A model generated the notes under the pieces. It ran no database searches and was not told the DNA's origin. It was given only the letters and a program-made list of their open reading frames with translations. From NCBI GenBank assembly GCA_013365365.1, contig JABVXU010000861.1:1-17454 (forward strand): a stretch of DNA of 17,454 nucleotides, in the 5' to 3' direction. This document shows, in pieces, positions 8,110-17,454 of the stretch. The DNA is from Cruorifilaria tuberocauda. Taxonomy: Eukaryota; Nematoda; Chromadorea; Rhabditida; Onchocercidae. Both the position numbers and the translations under genes were made by a program. The stretch's first letter is position 1. Each line of letters opens with the position of its first letter.

Positions 8110-8690
8110 ATATCATGAATATCATTATCATTATGTTAGTAATTAATTAATATCATTAACACTTAATATTATTAATATCATGATTAATTATATTATACTA
8201 TTATTACTGTTATTGAATATGCTAATTAATCATCTAATATTTATTATGCTAATTTGATTTATCAATAACTGTTATTTATAAATATTAGCATATTGATATC
8301 AATACATATTAAAAATTAATAGAATGCTGATATCAGGAATATTATTATCATTAACATGTTAGCAAGTAATTAATTATTGCTGTTGTTAATTAATATTACA
8401 AATATTACTACTGATTATAAATATTAATATTTTCACTGTTATTCATTATTGCTATTATTATTTCATTAGTATGATTAATATTAACATTAATTTTACAACT
8501 ATTTACTATCATTACTACTTCCATAACAATTGTTTATTATATTACTGATAATTATCATTATTTATTGGTTATTTCCATTATTATTATTATTATTAATGAT
8601 CGTCAGCATTCATTTATTATTATTATTAATTACCATTTGTTTATTGCTAACATTATTGAATAATATATTATTGTCGTAGTAAAAATAATA
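8110..8690. repeat. Low-complexity ATT/TAA-rich stretch
   Basis: Interrupted ATT, TAT and TTA trinucleotides (for example TTATTATTATTATTA near 8580 and TTATTATTATTAATTA near 8615) with recurrent ATTAATATCATTA motifs. Looks like decayed simple sequence; no coding potential. Confidence 0.6.
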
Positions 8691-9750
8691 AACAAGAGAA
8701 TAAAATTCTTTTCCATTAACTCGTTATCAATCAATTCTTTTATTTATCATTAATAAATGATAATTAACTATTTAGAAATCACTTTGAAAGTGAATTTTTT
8801 TATCAAAATAAAAACAAAGAGAAAAAAAATGATTCAACGATTTTAAAAAAAAATTTCAAAAATAGAAAAAAAAATGCTTCAATTAGCTGAGCAGCAATGA
8901 ATTCATTTTTTTACAACAAACAAAACATAAATTAATTTTGTCATATTCCGAATATTACACTCAAATCTATTTACTTTGTTTTACTGAAAAGTAAAACACT
9001 TGCTTTTGCTACTAAAACAATTACTATTTTTAATAGTAGTATACTATTTCCAAGAATTATGATAATTAATAATGATATCTTATTGATTTTATTATCATCG
9101 ATATTATCTCGTTGATCTTACTAACAAATTAAATTATTATAAAATTGTATTTGCATTTTTTTTTTTTGATATAACAATTATATGATAGCTAATACAGTCT
9201 AAAGCATAACTTTTATGATTTAATAGATTGATAGTTTAAGTATAATTTTAAAAATATATATAATAAACTATTTTTATAACAAATATTTAACTTCTATACA
9301 ACTTTAAATCTTTTCTTGCACTTCTCATACTTTACTTTTTTTTGTTTCTTTTTTTAGAAACAATCCCAAGAATCAAAATTTTAGTTCGAAATCTAAGAAC
9401 TAAACTTATTTTCTAAGTGAAAAATGATCATATGGAAGTTTTTGTTCAAGTTTTAAAAAAAAAATGCATGAATAGAAAGAAAAAAAAGCTTCTCAGCAAT
9501 GAAGAAAAAAGTTGATACTTATAATCATGATTATAATATCAGTAAAAAGTAATTTTTTCGCTTCATTTTTTCCTTCTTCGATTAAATTTTTTAAACGCAA
9601 ATTATGGTATGAAATAAATTATTGAATTTAAACCGTTTGCCAAAGATAATTGATCAATTCATTATAAATTAATATGGAAATTTGACAGGATCAGTGAAAG
9701 TTATAAGAAAAAAAAAAAATTAAATGACATAACAAAGAGTAATTGCCACA

Positions 9751-9813
9751 GAATCACAAAATCACAGAAATCATAAAATCATAATAATTATAAAATCATA
9801 AAAATCATAAAAT
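9751..9813. repeat. AATCATAAA-type imperfect microsatellite
   Basis: Imperfect tandem repeats of 8-9 bp (AATCACAAA changing to AATCATAAA), seven or so copies. Confidence 0.7.
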
Positions 9814-10795
9814 ACTCATTTCTTAATCCTAATTGAATTGCAAAAATTGATAATTAATAAGAAATTAAAATTATATATATATACTGGAATTTATTTACTA
9901 AACAATGAATGATTGATATTTAATTGTACTTAATATATTATTAAAGTACCATTTAAGCAATGATTAAATATCAGAAATTATCATTAATCAAATTAGTAAC
10001 TGAAGATAATTTGAGCAATTATTCCATACGATAATATCAGAAATGCAAAAAAAAAGATACTTAAACAAAGTAAAAAAAAGGGAAAAACAAAAAATAAAAA
10101 ATAAAAAACCGGGAAGTAAATAAAATACGTCAAAAGCATGTTATTTCCCGTAATGTTATTTTTTTTTCACGTATCAATTTCATTTACTAAAAGCTTTAAG
10201 CTTCTTCTTTTCCATTGCCCTCAACATTATATTTAAATTTAATGAAATATTAAAATTAAAATTTAGCAAAAATATTTTTCAATTAAAAGATGAAATGCAG
10301 TGAAATTAAATTATGAAAAGAAAAAGGATAAAATTCTTTCCTACAAATTTTACAATTGAAAATAAAAACAAAATGAAAAGAAAAGAGTAACATTAATTTG
10401 GGTGAAACTTTTTTTTCCAACCTGATAATAACAATTAACCTTTTTACTCCTTGTAAAATTTTGAATTTACAGAAATTTAAACTTGATTTTCTTCTCCCTT
10501 CTTTTGTTTTTTTCTTTTAGTTAGATAAAAAGTAAATAAATTTAAAGTAAAAAATATTGATAAGAAATGAGAATGAAATTTTCACAGAGAAAAAATGAAG
10601 AAAAAACAAATTTGAAATGGGAAAAAAAGAATAGAATTGGTGATGTCATTGATGAAATGCTAAAGATTTAAGCTAAAAAGAAAAAACAAAAAAAAATCCA
10701 AAAAAATAAAAAATAGAAATACATCAGCAAAAAAAGAACCATTTATGAATTTAAAATTTTATAAGGATTTAGACGAAAAGAAGAAGAAAGAATGA

Positions 10796-10832
10796 GGAAG
10801 AGAGGGAGAGAGAGAGAGAGAGAGCGAGAGAA
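10796..10832. repeat. GA microsatellite
   Basis: (GA)n with a few G and C interruptions. Confidence 0.85.
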
Positions 10833-11227
10833 GGTATAAAATCAATAATAATAATTAATTGTAAATAAAAGCTACTATTACAACAAACAATATGCTGTTC
10901 CATCTTTTCAGATCATTTTTATTGTTAATGATAAAAGTATTTGAAAGTAAGAAGTGATTATCAAATAAACAATCAATAAACTGTTCAACGGATATTATTT
11001 CATTAAGTTTTTTTTTTCTTTTGTTTTAACCATTAATTAACTCATTAAGTTCCTTATCTTTCTTTTGTTACTTTACAAATTTCAACTTAATTTCGTTATT
11101 TGCAAAAAAATTGAAATAAAAAATTTTTAATTATTTCATTCCGTTAATGAAAATAAATTAACCAATGGATAATATAGTGATTTGATAGATGATAACAGTA
11201 GTAACGATTAATGAGAGTCTGCGTATG

Positions 11228-11301
11228 AAAGGGAAAGAGAGAAAGAGAGAGAGAGAGAGAGGGAGGGAGAGAGAGAGGAAGAAAGAGAAAGGGGAAAGAG
11301 A
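11228..11301. repeat. GA-rich microsatellite
   Basis: Compound purine tract of GA, GAAA and GGGA units, entirely purine on the plus strand for about 70 bases. Confidence 0.85.
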
Positions 11302-11428
11302 AAATATTTAGAAGAAATTACTTGTTCATTTTAAAAAAGGTTTGAAATTGATTAAAAATAGTAAAAAGGAGAGGAAGCAGAGAAAATGCGGAAATAGCAG
11401 GAAGGAGGAGGTAAATGAGACGACGATA

Positions 11429-11655
11429 TTTCATTTCATTTCGTCTCATTTCATTCCGTTTCATTTCATTTCATTTCGTTTCATTTCGTTTCATTTCTTT
11501 TCATTTCGTTTCATTTCGTTTCATTTCGTTTCATTTCATTTCGTTTCATTTCATTTCGTTTCATTTCTTTTCATTTCATTTCATTTCACTTCACTACACT
11601 TCACTTCACTTCACTTCACTTCACTTCACTTCACTTCACTTCACTTCACTTCACT
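11429..11655. repeat. Two-block pentanucleotide microsatellite
   Basis: The first block (11429-11586) is TTTCA mixed with TTTCG units, with a few TTTCT and CTTCC-like variants. The second block (11587-11655) is almost pure CTTCA. The change is sharp. The frames across it (Phe/His/Ser then Thr/Ser/Leu/His/Phe) are artefacts of the 5-bp period, which keeps all plus frames open. Confidence 0.9.
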
Positions 11656-11716
11656 TTGATTCCTCACTTGCTTCACAAACACTCAATCAAAAGTTTTAAA
11701 GCTTTAAAGTTTTCAC

Positions 11717-11749
11717 CGTCATTTTCCGCCTTTCCACCGCTCATCCCTC
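11717..11749 (-). CDS. Candidate alternative first exon (MSGGKAEND...)
   Basis: A short GC-richer island in a roughly 10-kb AT desert. On the minus strand it has an acceptor-like TTATTTAG (AG at 11751-11750), five bases GAGGG, ATG at 11744-11742, nine codons reading MSGGKAEND, then a single G and a GTGAAA donor from 11716. The exit phase (1) fits exon 2 exactly, giving Gly at the junction followed by ESSHSPIWS; it does not fit exon 1 in frame. If real, it is an alternative 5' end about 5.5 kb upstream of exon 2. It may be chance, because the exon is very short. Confidence 0.28.
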
Positions 11750-12334
11750 CTAAATAATCACCTCAAACAAAAGCAATTTACATTTGAATTTATCGCTAGT
11801 TTAAAATGTAAATAACGATCACTTCGACATAGGATATCATTAGCGAAGTAATAGTAATTGGAATAGAAAATAAAATTAATTTGATTAATTGATCTTTTTA
11901 GCAAAAAAAAAAGAGAAACTAAATGAAAATATCTTCTCTCGTTTAGAAAACTTTTAATGATTTCAATTTTTTTTCTTTTGAAAAATTTTGAAAAAGAATT
12001 TTCTTTTTTTTTTTTTTTAAATATAAAAATCAAAAAGATCAATAAAGTATCTGTTTTTCAGTTTTTTTTTTCGTTTTTTTTTCTGTTCAAACGATAATAA
12101 AAAGCAAAAATGATAATTGTTATACATGTATAATCTTCATAAATTATATTTTCAAAATTAATCTCTTGTGAAAATTTTTTGAAATGAATGAGAAATGTTA
12201 ATTATTATAAAAGATATCAAGCTTGAAGATATTTAGAAAATATTTAAAAATTTTTCGAATTCTTTTAATTGTGAATTTTGAAAATTTCATTTAAACTTTA
12301 AAAATGCTAATTTTAAATTTCTACCCTTGGAATC

Positions 12335-12363
12335 TTACGTGAAAACTTACGTGCTTTTACGTG
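12335..12363. promoter_or_regulatory. Cluster of three TTACGTG motifs
   Basis: TTACGTG at 12335-12341, 12347-12353 and 12357-12363, same strand, start-to-start spacing 12 and 10 bp (about one helical turn). The ACGTG core is the type bound by bZIP, bHLH or HIF-like factors in animals (family knowledge). Function here is inferred only. Confidence 0.3.
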
Positions 12364-13358
12364 AAATGATAAATTTTTTTTTCGATGAAAATGCTTACTT
12401 GACATTTTATAGAATTAAGATGTTTTTTTTAGTAGCAATAAATTTATTATCAGATTTGTTTTATTCATTTTAAAAAAAGGAAAAAGCTAATAATGATGGT
12501 TTAATTGCAGAAATTCATATAATCACTAAGAGATAGACTCATTTCTATCAGACCTATTTTATCAGCTATCAAATCAGCCTGATTAAATTATTTTATAGCT
12601 AAATGATGGGATGAAAATAATATAAATCAAAGTGATTTTAGCAACCATTAATTTCTAATTTGCAGCAAATAAAAAGAAAATGAAGTATTAGAATATTAGC
12701 TCAAATAGAATAATTTATAGCTCAAATTAGATTTAATTTTTCATTTTTTGTCGAAAAAAAAGCATTTTGCTAATGTAATATATGATATATCAGAATGCTA
12801 GAAATAAAAAGATATACAAAAATATTCATTGTAATTAAATTCAAATAAATTTTAGATATGATAACTAAGATATTCATGGAATTAAGAAAACCATGGAGTG
12901 TAGAATATGTCATATTTGGAATATCTAAAAAAAATAATGATAGTTAAATTGTTTACGTGTATTAAAACAATAACATATGGATATTTGTAGAAATAATTTT
13001 ATGATTTATCTAAAAAAGATGAAAGATATAAAGTTAGAGATTTATTAATTAGTCCTAAATATGAATATAATCTTTAAAAATTATGATTTTGGAAAATTTG
13101 AAATAAGAAATTCATGTATGATATGTAAAAGATATAAAAGGTATGTTAAAAAAAAAAAATTATGCAAGGATTTCTGATTTTCTTAGAATTAAAGATTTTT
13201 CTTCTCTTTGTTTTTGAAAATAGTATAAATGACAATTGGTGATAAATAAGATGATAATTGAATATTAACTATTCTTCAAGGAAAAGATTATCAATGCTTT
13301 TAATAATTTATTGCTTTATTTCGATTTCTTATACTGATTAATCTTCTTTGATTATCTG

Positions 13359-13383
13359 AAAGAGAGAGAGAGAGAGAGAGAAG
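13359..13383. repeat. GA microsatellite
   Basis: Uninterrupted AG dinucleotide run of about 21 bases with flanking purines. Confidence 0.9.
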
Positions 13384-14198
13384 AATGATAATTATCAGAA
13401 ATGATGAAAATATTTAGCGAATGATATTATGTATGAATATAAAAATGATTTTAACTGATATATAAGTAATATAGAATTTGATAGATAACAACGAGATATC
13501 ATTTCAATCAGGAAAATATGATTGTTTACTAATAATGATTAAGAAGATTAACGATAGTTAAGAAAATCATTCATTTTAAATCATAATTTATGATACAAGA
13601 AAGATAAATATAAATCTTATTTCTTACTTCTTATTTTAATAGGTCCTAAATATGGAAAATTTGAAATTTGAATAAAACTTTTTTTTTTTTCTAAAATTAT
13701 AACCTATCGCTAAAACGATGATTAATATCAAAAATCGATAGTATTAGAAATGCTTTACGAAGAATAATCGTACATTAATATCGAAGAGAAATAAATTGCT
13801 AAGAAATGACGAATTAAGTAAATAGTAAAGATTAAACTTGTACAGTAATCTGAAAAACAAACAGTTATGTTTTAATTTAAATTGTGCAAAATTTTAATAG
13901 CAAAAAATTTTTTAATTAAAATAATTTTAATTACAGTAATCGATAAATTCGAAATTATATAAATGTTAAAGTTAAATGAGGAATGATAAAGTAAACTTTA
14001 CTGACAAAGTTATGATAAAGTGAACCTGGAATAAGTACATCTTACATTCTCTAATGTATTATGATGATTGATATACATTTTTATCTTATCAGTAGTAACA
14101 TTATTTGATTCATCACATTTAAATGAAAGTAAAAAAATTTTCTACAATGATTGAAATATTTTTTTATAATCATGATTTTTGGGTAATTGTAAATTTTT

Positions 14199-14288
14199 GT
14201 AAGTAATAATTGTAAGTAATAAATAATTGTAAATAATAAATATAAGAATTGCAAATAATGAGTATAATAATTGTAAATAATAAATATA
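14199..14288. repeat. AATTGTAAATAATAA tandem repeats
   Basis: Four to five imperfect copies of an AATTGTAARTAATAA-like unit with spacing of about 14-35 bp. Confidence 0.65.
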
Positions 14289-15259
14289 TATATTTATATA
14301 TAATTAGTTATAGTAGATTATCGAATAATTTATTAAACTAAATGATGTAAGATGTGAATATTATTTCGTATATGACACATGAAATTATCGTGATTATGAT
14401 TATCGAATATTGAATAAGTAATTAAATTCGTGACGCTCATGATTTTTCATTTATTTCAAAATTATATCACATCATCTACTCTAAATTTATTATACTTAAC
14501 ATTTCCTATTTTCATCAAAAGCTAATTTCATTAAGAATTAATGCATATATGCTTAAAATGAATTTTCAAGTATCACACGGAGGAATTTAATTAAATATTT
14601 AAGAGTTTGCAAAGAAGTTTCATGCAACATCTGTGACAAATTCTCATGATTAGTATTTTTGATAAAAGAGAGGAAAAGAAAAAGGTTAATTATTATAATT
14701 CGATTAAATGAAATGCATTAATGGATAAAAATTGACAAAATAGCTCCTCAAGTGGTTGCTAAAATGAAATAAACAATAATTTAAACAAGAATCGATATGA
14801 CTATCAAATCTATCGTTGATTGATATATTTTGATTAATGCTATATCATCTTATAAATTTTATTTAATTTTGATAACTCGGTATTTTGTAAATAATTTACG
14901 GTTAAATTTTATCGAAATTGCTAAAATTATCAAAAAAAAAGTTTATTTTTTCTAATTAATCAACAAAAATTGCAAAATTACGAAGAAAAAAGTAAAGGTA
15001 AAAAGGGTTAATTTAAAGAGATGAAATTAAAATGATAATCAATTCATCATTTTTTAATTATAGTATATTAAATTAATCCAAGAATGAATTAAATAAATAG
15101 AATTAAGTTAAAAGATTAGAAAGAACGGAGAAAAAAACTGAAAATAATTAATTTAAGTATTATTTAAGTAGATTAGATATATAATTAAAATTTTAATATT
15201 CATTATTCATGTATTTCAATGAAGTGAATGAAAATGATATGCATGTATGTTTAGTAAAT

Positions 15260-15780
15260 TAACGAATAAACAAGAGAACGTTAATAAAATAAATTAAAAC
15301 AAAAAAAGAAATTTAACCTTAATAGACTAATAAAGCAAATATGGAATTATTAATAAAACAAACATAGATGAAATGCAATTTTGGATTTAATAAGTTACAC
15401 AAATAAACAAATGAATTAATAAATATATTAACAAATAAACAAACAAATTAACAAATAACAAATGTACAAATAAACAAAAAAACAAATAAAGGAACATTTA
15501 TAAGACAAGCAAAAATAAACTATAAAGTAAATGAAAAAAAGTGCTTATGAAACAAAATAGAAATACAAAATTTGAGAGTTCAGTAAATTTACGAAATAAA
15601 CAAAAGTACATTAGGAAGACAAATAAAAGATAAAGTACAAATTTAAGTGTAACAAATTAATGCAATAAATAGAATGATATTAATGAAATAAAATATAAGC
15701 TTTAAATTTAATAAATAAACAAGTAAACAAAATAGCATTAATAAGAATAATAAAAACAAAGTATGGAATTAAGTTTAATA
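15260..15780. repeat. A-rich AAATAAACAA low-complexity tract
   Basis: Roughly 500 bases built from AAATAAAC, AACAAATTAAC and similar words, strongly A-biased on the plus strand. It looks like a decayed tetranucleotide (AAAT/AAAC) simple repeat. Confidence 0.6.
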
Positions 15781-15840
15781 AAATTGATGGAAGTGAATTG
15801 CAACCGTGCTGTTTATACAATCGATTTGGTAAAATTCGAT

Positions 15841-15881
<41 letters not shown>

Positions 15882-15887
15882 GTAGGT

Positions 15888-15924
<37 letters not shown>
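15841..15924. repeat. GA microsatellite, longest in the window
   Basis: Two GA runs separated by a short GGTAGGTAGG segment. Pure or nearly pure purine on the plus strand. Confidence 0.9.
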
Positions 15925-15980
15925 GTTAGGAGAATTGTGAGAACGACTAATAAAATGTATCTATCCGTTGTAAGCGATCG

Positions 15981-16010
15981 AAAGTGTCTAGCAAATGGCA
16001 TAGACACTTT
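15981..16010. other. Perfect 10-bp inverted repeat (hairpin)
   Basis: AAAGTGTCTA and TAGACACTTT flank a 10-base loop, GCAAATGGCA. The GC at each side of the loop can pair as well, leaving one bulged A and a five-base loop. The arms have 40% GC, unusual for this AT-rich DNA. The stem is too short for a canonical pre-miRNA. Confidence 0.5.
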
Positions 16011-16021
16011 TCAATTTCCCG

Positions 16022-16039
16022 ATATATATATATATATAT
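16022..16039. repeat. AT dinucleotide microsatellite
   Basis: An uninterrupted ATATAT run of about 18 bases. Shorter AT runs follow at about 16196-16212 and 16292-16308. Confidence 0.85.
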
Positions 16040-16354
16040 GTAAGAATTTCTTGAATTTAAATTTAAAACTTTCATGAATTAATTAATTAATTAAGATATT
16101 AATCTGTAGAAATTATGATTTATCGATTTTCGAAAATTTTTAATATTTATTAGAATTGCAAAAATTAAATGAAATATTGAAATCATGATTGTAAAATATA
16201 TGTATATATATTATAGACATATATAGCGTAATTCCTCTATATTCTCCGATACTATTGATTTTATATTATCATTTACATATATCTATCTAACTATATATAT
16301 ATATATGGATATGGATATAATTTATCGATTGATATTTTGAAATATTTCTTTGTT

Positions 16355-16920
16355 TAATTAATTTATTATATTTTATTTATATTAATAAAAAAATAGGAAG
16401 GAATAAGAAGAGAACTTGGAGAAGTTCTAAATTTTCCTTTCTTAATTAATTAATTATTATTTTATTTATATTAATTAAAAAACAAAAGAAATTGTAAATT
16501 TTTTCTTAATTAATTAATATTTCATTTTTATTAACAAAACATAAATTCTGAATTTTTCTTCCTTAATTATTTAATTATTATTTCATTTATAGTAATAAGA
16601 AACAAAAAAGAATGGGAAAAAACTTGGAGGAATTCTGTTCTCAATTAGCTAATTAATTAATTAATTAATTAATTAATATTCCATTTGTATTAATAAAAAT
16701 AACAAAAAACAAAAGTTTAAATTTTCATTTCTGAATTAGTTTTTATTTTATTTATAACGATAAAAAATAAGAAAAAAGAAAAACAATAAATTAAACAAAG
16801 AATTGGTTTAAAAAACAGTTAAAATAATCAAATAATTAAAAAATTCTAAATTTTATTTGTTTAATTAATTTATTGTTTTATTTATATTAACAAAAAAAAA
16901 AGCATAAATATTCGAAATTT
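16355..16920. repeat. Degenerate tandem array headed by TTAATTAATTAATTA
   Basis: About seven units of 58-130 bp. Each starts with TTAATTAATT-like sequence, continues with ATTTCATTTATATTAATAAAAA, then A-rich sequence with AACAAAA, and ends in AAATTTTC or a similar T-rich block before the next TTAATT. Two units (near 16408 and 16619) also share a GAACTTGGAGAAGTTCT-like insert. It includes a pure AATT microsatellite at 16649-16677. Non-coding. Confidence 0.6.
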
Positions 16921-17230
16921 ACGAATTTTAATTATTCCTATGAATAGTTGAATCATTTTGAAAAAAAAAAGAAAATAAGATAAAAATACGTATTCCAATT
17001 TTTCATTTTTTTTAATGGAATTTAAATACTGGATTACAAGTTTTCTAGTAATAACACGCAATGAATATAAATAGAAAAAAGTTTTTGATTTCCAATATTA
17101 GCATTCCTTTCTCTTTATCAGTGCTAAAATCAAATGAAACGAAAGGAATAAAGTTAAGCGAAAGAAATGATTCAAATTGTGTAATGGCGAAAAAAAAAGG
17201 AATTGCGAATGGATATGAATATGAATATTT

Positions 17231-17454
17231 GATATCGAAAAAAGAAATACTGAAAAAATGATATGCATATTTGATATCGAAAAAAGAAATACTGAAAAAA
17301 TGATATGCATATTTGATATCGAAAAAAGAAATACTGAAAAAATGATATGCATATTTGATATCGAAAAAAAGAAATGATGAAAAAATGATATGAATATTTG
17401 ATATCGAAAAAAGAAATACTGAAAAAATGATATGCATATTTGATATCGAAAAAA
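17231..17454. repeat. 42-bp tandem satellite array, open at the window end
   Basis: Units at 17231-17272, 17273-17314, 17315-17356, 17357-17399 (43 bp, one extra A and a GATGA variant) and 17400-17441, then a sixth copy cut by the window end. Units begin GATATCGAAAAAAGAAATAC and end ATATGCATATTT; the first three copies are identical. Because 42 is a multiple of three, frames stay open through the array on both strands, but no gene is implied. Confidence 0.92.

Larger units (their letters stand above)
6951..10795. other. Gene-free AT-rich region upstream of exon 1
   Basis: No convincing exon on either strand; the frames present are short and use only AT-rich codons. Content is a CT tract (7870-7894), a 35-bp triplicate (7954-8058), a long stretch of TAA/ATT trinucleotide-like sequence (about 8110-8690), many A and T homopolymers of 8-11 bases, and an AATCATAA-type repeat (9751-9813). 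This is either promoter/outron and intergenic DNA or part of a long 5' intron. Confidence 0.6.
11756..15840. other. Gene-free AT-rich region
   Basis: No supported exon or RNA gene on either strand. Contains T homopolymers (12001-12018, 12062-12080), a cluster of three TTACGTG motifs (12335-12363), a GA tract (13359-13383), AATTGTAAATAATAA repeats (14199-14288) and an A-rich stretch dominated by AAATAAACAA-like words (about 15260-15780). Confidence 0.55.

Noticed and set aside
9519..9536. Perfect 18-bp palindrome TTATAATCATGATTATAA
   Set aside because: At about 80% AT, roughly one such palindrome is expected in a window of this size.
11758..12042. 94-codon minus frame
   Set aside because: Lys/Asn/Phe/Ile-dominated translation across A and T homopolymers; chance frame in AT-rich DNA.
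14593..14632. Possible minus-strand first exon (TTTGTCACAG then ATG, MLHETSLQ…, GTGTGA donor)
   Set aside because: Not GC-enriched, AT-rich Leu/Lys/Ile codons, and such short combinations are expected by chance in 10 kb.
15813..16007. Minus frame starting MPFARHFRSLTTDRYILLVVLT followed by Leu-Ser runs, resembling a signal anchor
   Set aside because: The hydrophobic Leu-Ser part is the CT complement of the GA microsatellite; no donor or acceptor defines an exon. The first 22 residues remain mildly intriguing.
17045..17437. Frames on both strands across the right edge (Phe/Ser/Ile repeats)
   Set aside because: The 42-bp repeat period is divisible by three, so frames stay open without coding.
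1..17454. tRNA, rRNA, CRISPR, operon or transposase genes
   Set aside because: No cloverleaf-like GC-rich segment, no conserved rRNA stretch, no spaced direct-repeat array and no transposase-like frame seen by eye on either strand.

Overview
The window reads as nuclear DNA of a nematode, most likely a clade III/filarial-type worm. The non-coding DNA is extremely AT-rich (by eye about 80%). Several intron 3' ends fit the short nematode acceptor (ATTTTCAG, TTTTGCAG) with no long pyrimidine tract, introns are a few hundred bases long, and there are many GA, AT and pentanucleotide microsatellites. There is no bacterial-type operon, tRNA, rRNA, CRISPR array or transposase that I can see. Species-level assignment is not possible from sequence alone.

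The left third (about 414-6941) holds one real gene, on the minus strand. The obvious 932-codon open frame (5392-2594) is only part of it. The frame stays open 50 codons upstream of its first Met to a splice acceptor, and reads past a donor before its apparent stop. Joining exons by splice signals and phase gives a five-exon model: 6934-6895, 6174-5986, 5544-2624, 2442-2277, 2024-1870. All junction phases fit (1, 1, 0, 1), and the product is 1156 residues. A sixth, terminal-type exon (505-414) is also in phase and would swap the C-terminus for a polybasic tail ending in CTML, which looks like a CaaX prenylation box.

The protein has no catalytic domain that I recognise. It has an acidic Ser/Thr/Glu/Pro/Lys-rich body carrying diverged 55-60 residue repeats (core YEGP..ST....D.EGEP.....VTVYHSGRSDE). 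A perfect eight-unit IPEIPK-type hexapeptide array follows, then a basic Tyr/Arg/Pro-rich C-terminal part. It looks like a large cytoskeletal or scaffold protein tail. A relationship to the giant-exon tail of nematode ankyrin (UNC-44) is a guess that must be tested.

The right two thirds (about 6950-17454) is a gene desert on both strands. It contains GA microsatellites, a two-part ATTTC/CTTCA pentanucleotide array (11429-11655), small diverged tandem repeats, a degenerate TTAATTAA-headed array (16355-16920) and a 42-bp tandem array running off the right edge (17231-17454). A small GC-richer island at 11717-11749 could be an alternative first exon for the gene. The desert is therefore either intergenic/promoter DNA or a very long 5' intron.

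The most interesting points are the unclassified repeat protein, its apparently switchable C-terminus (soluble versus possibly prenylated) and the possible distant alternative first exon.
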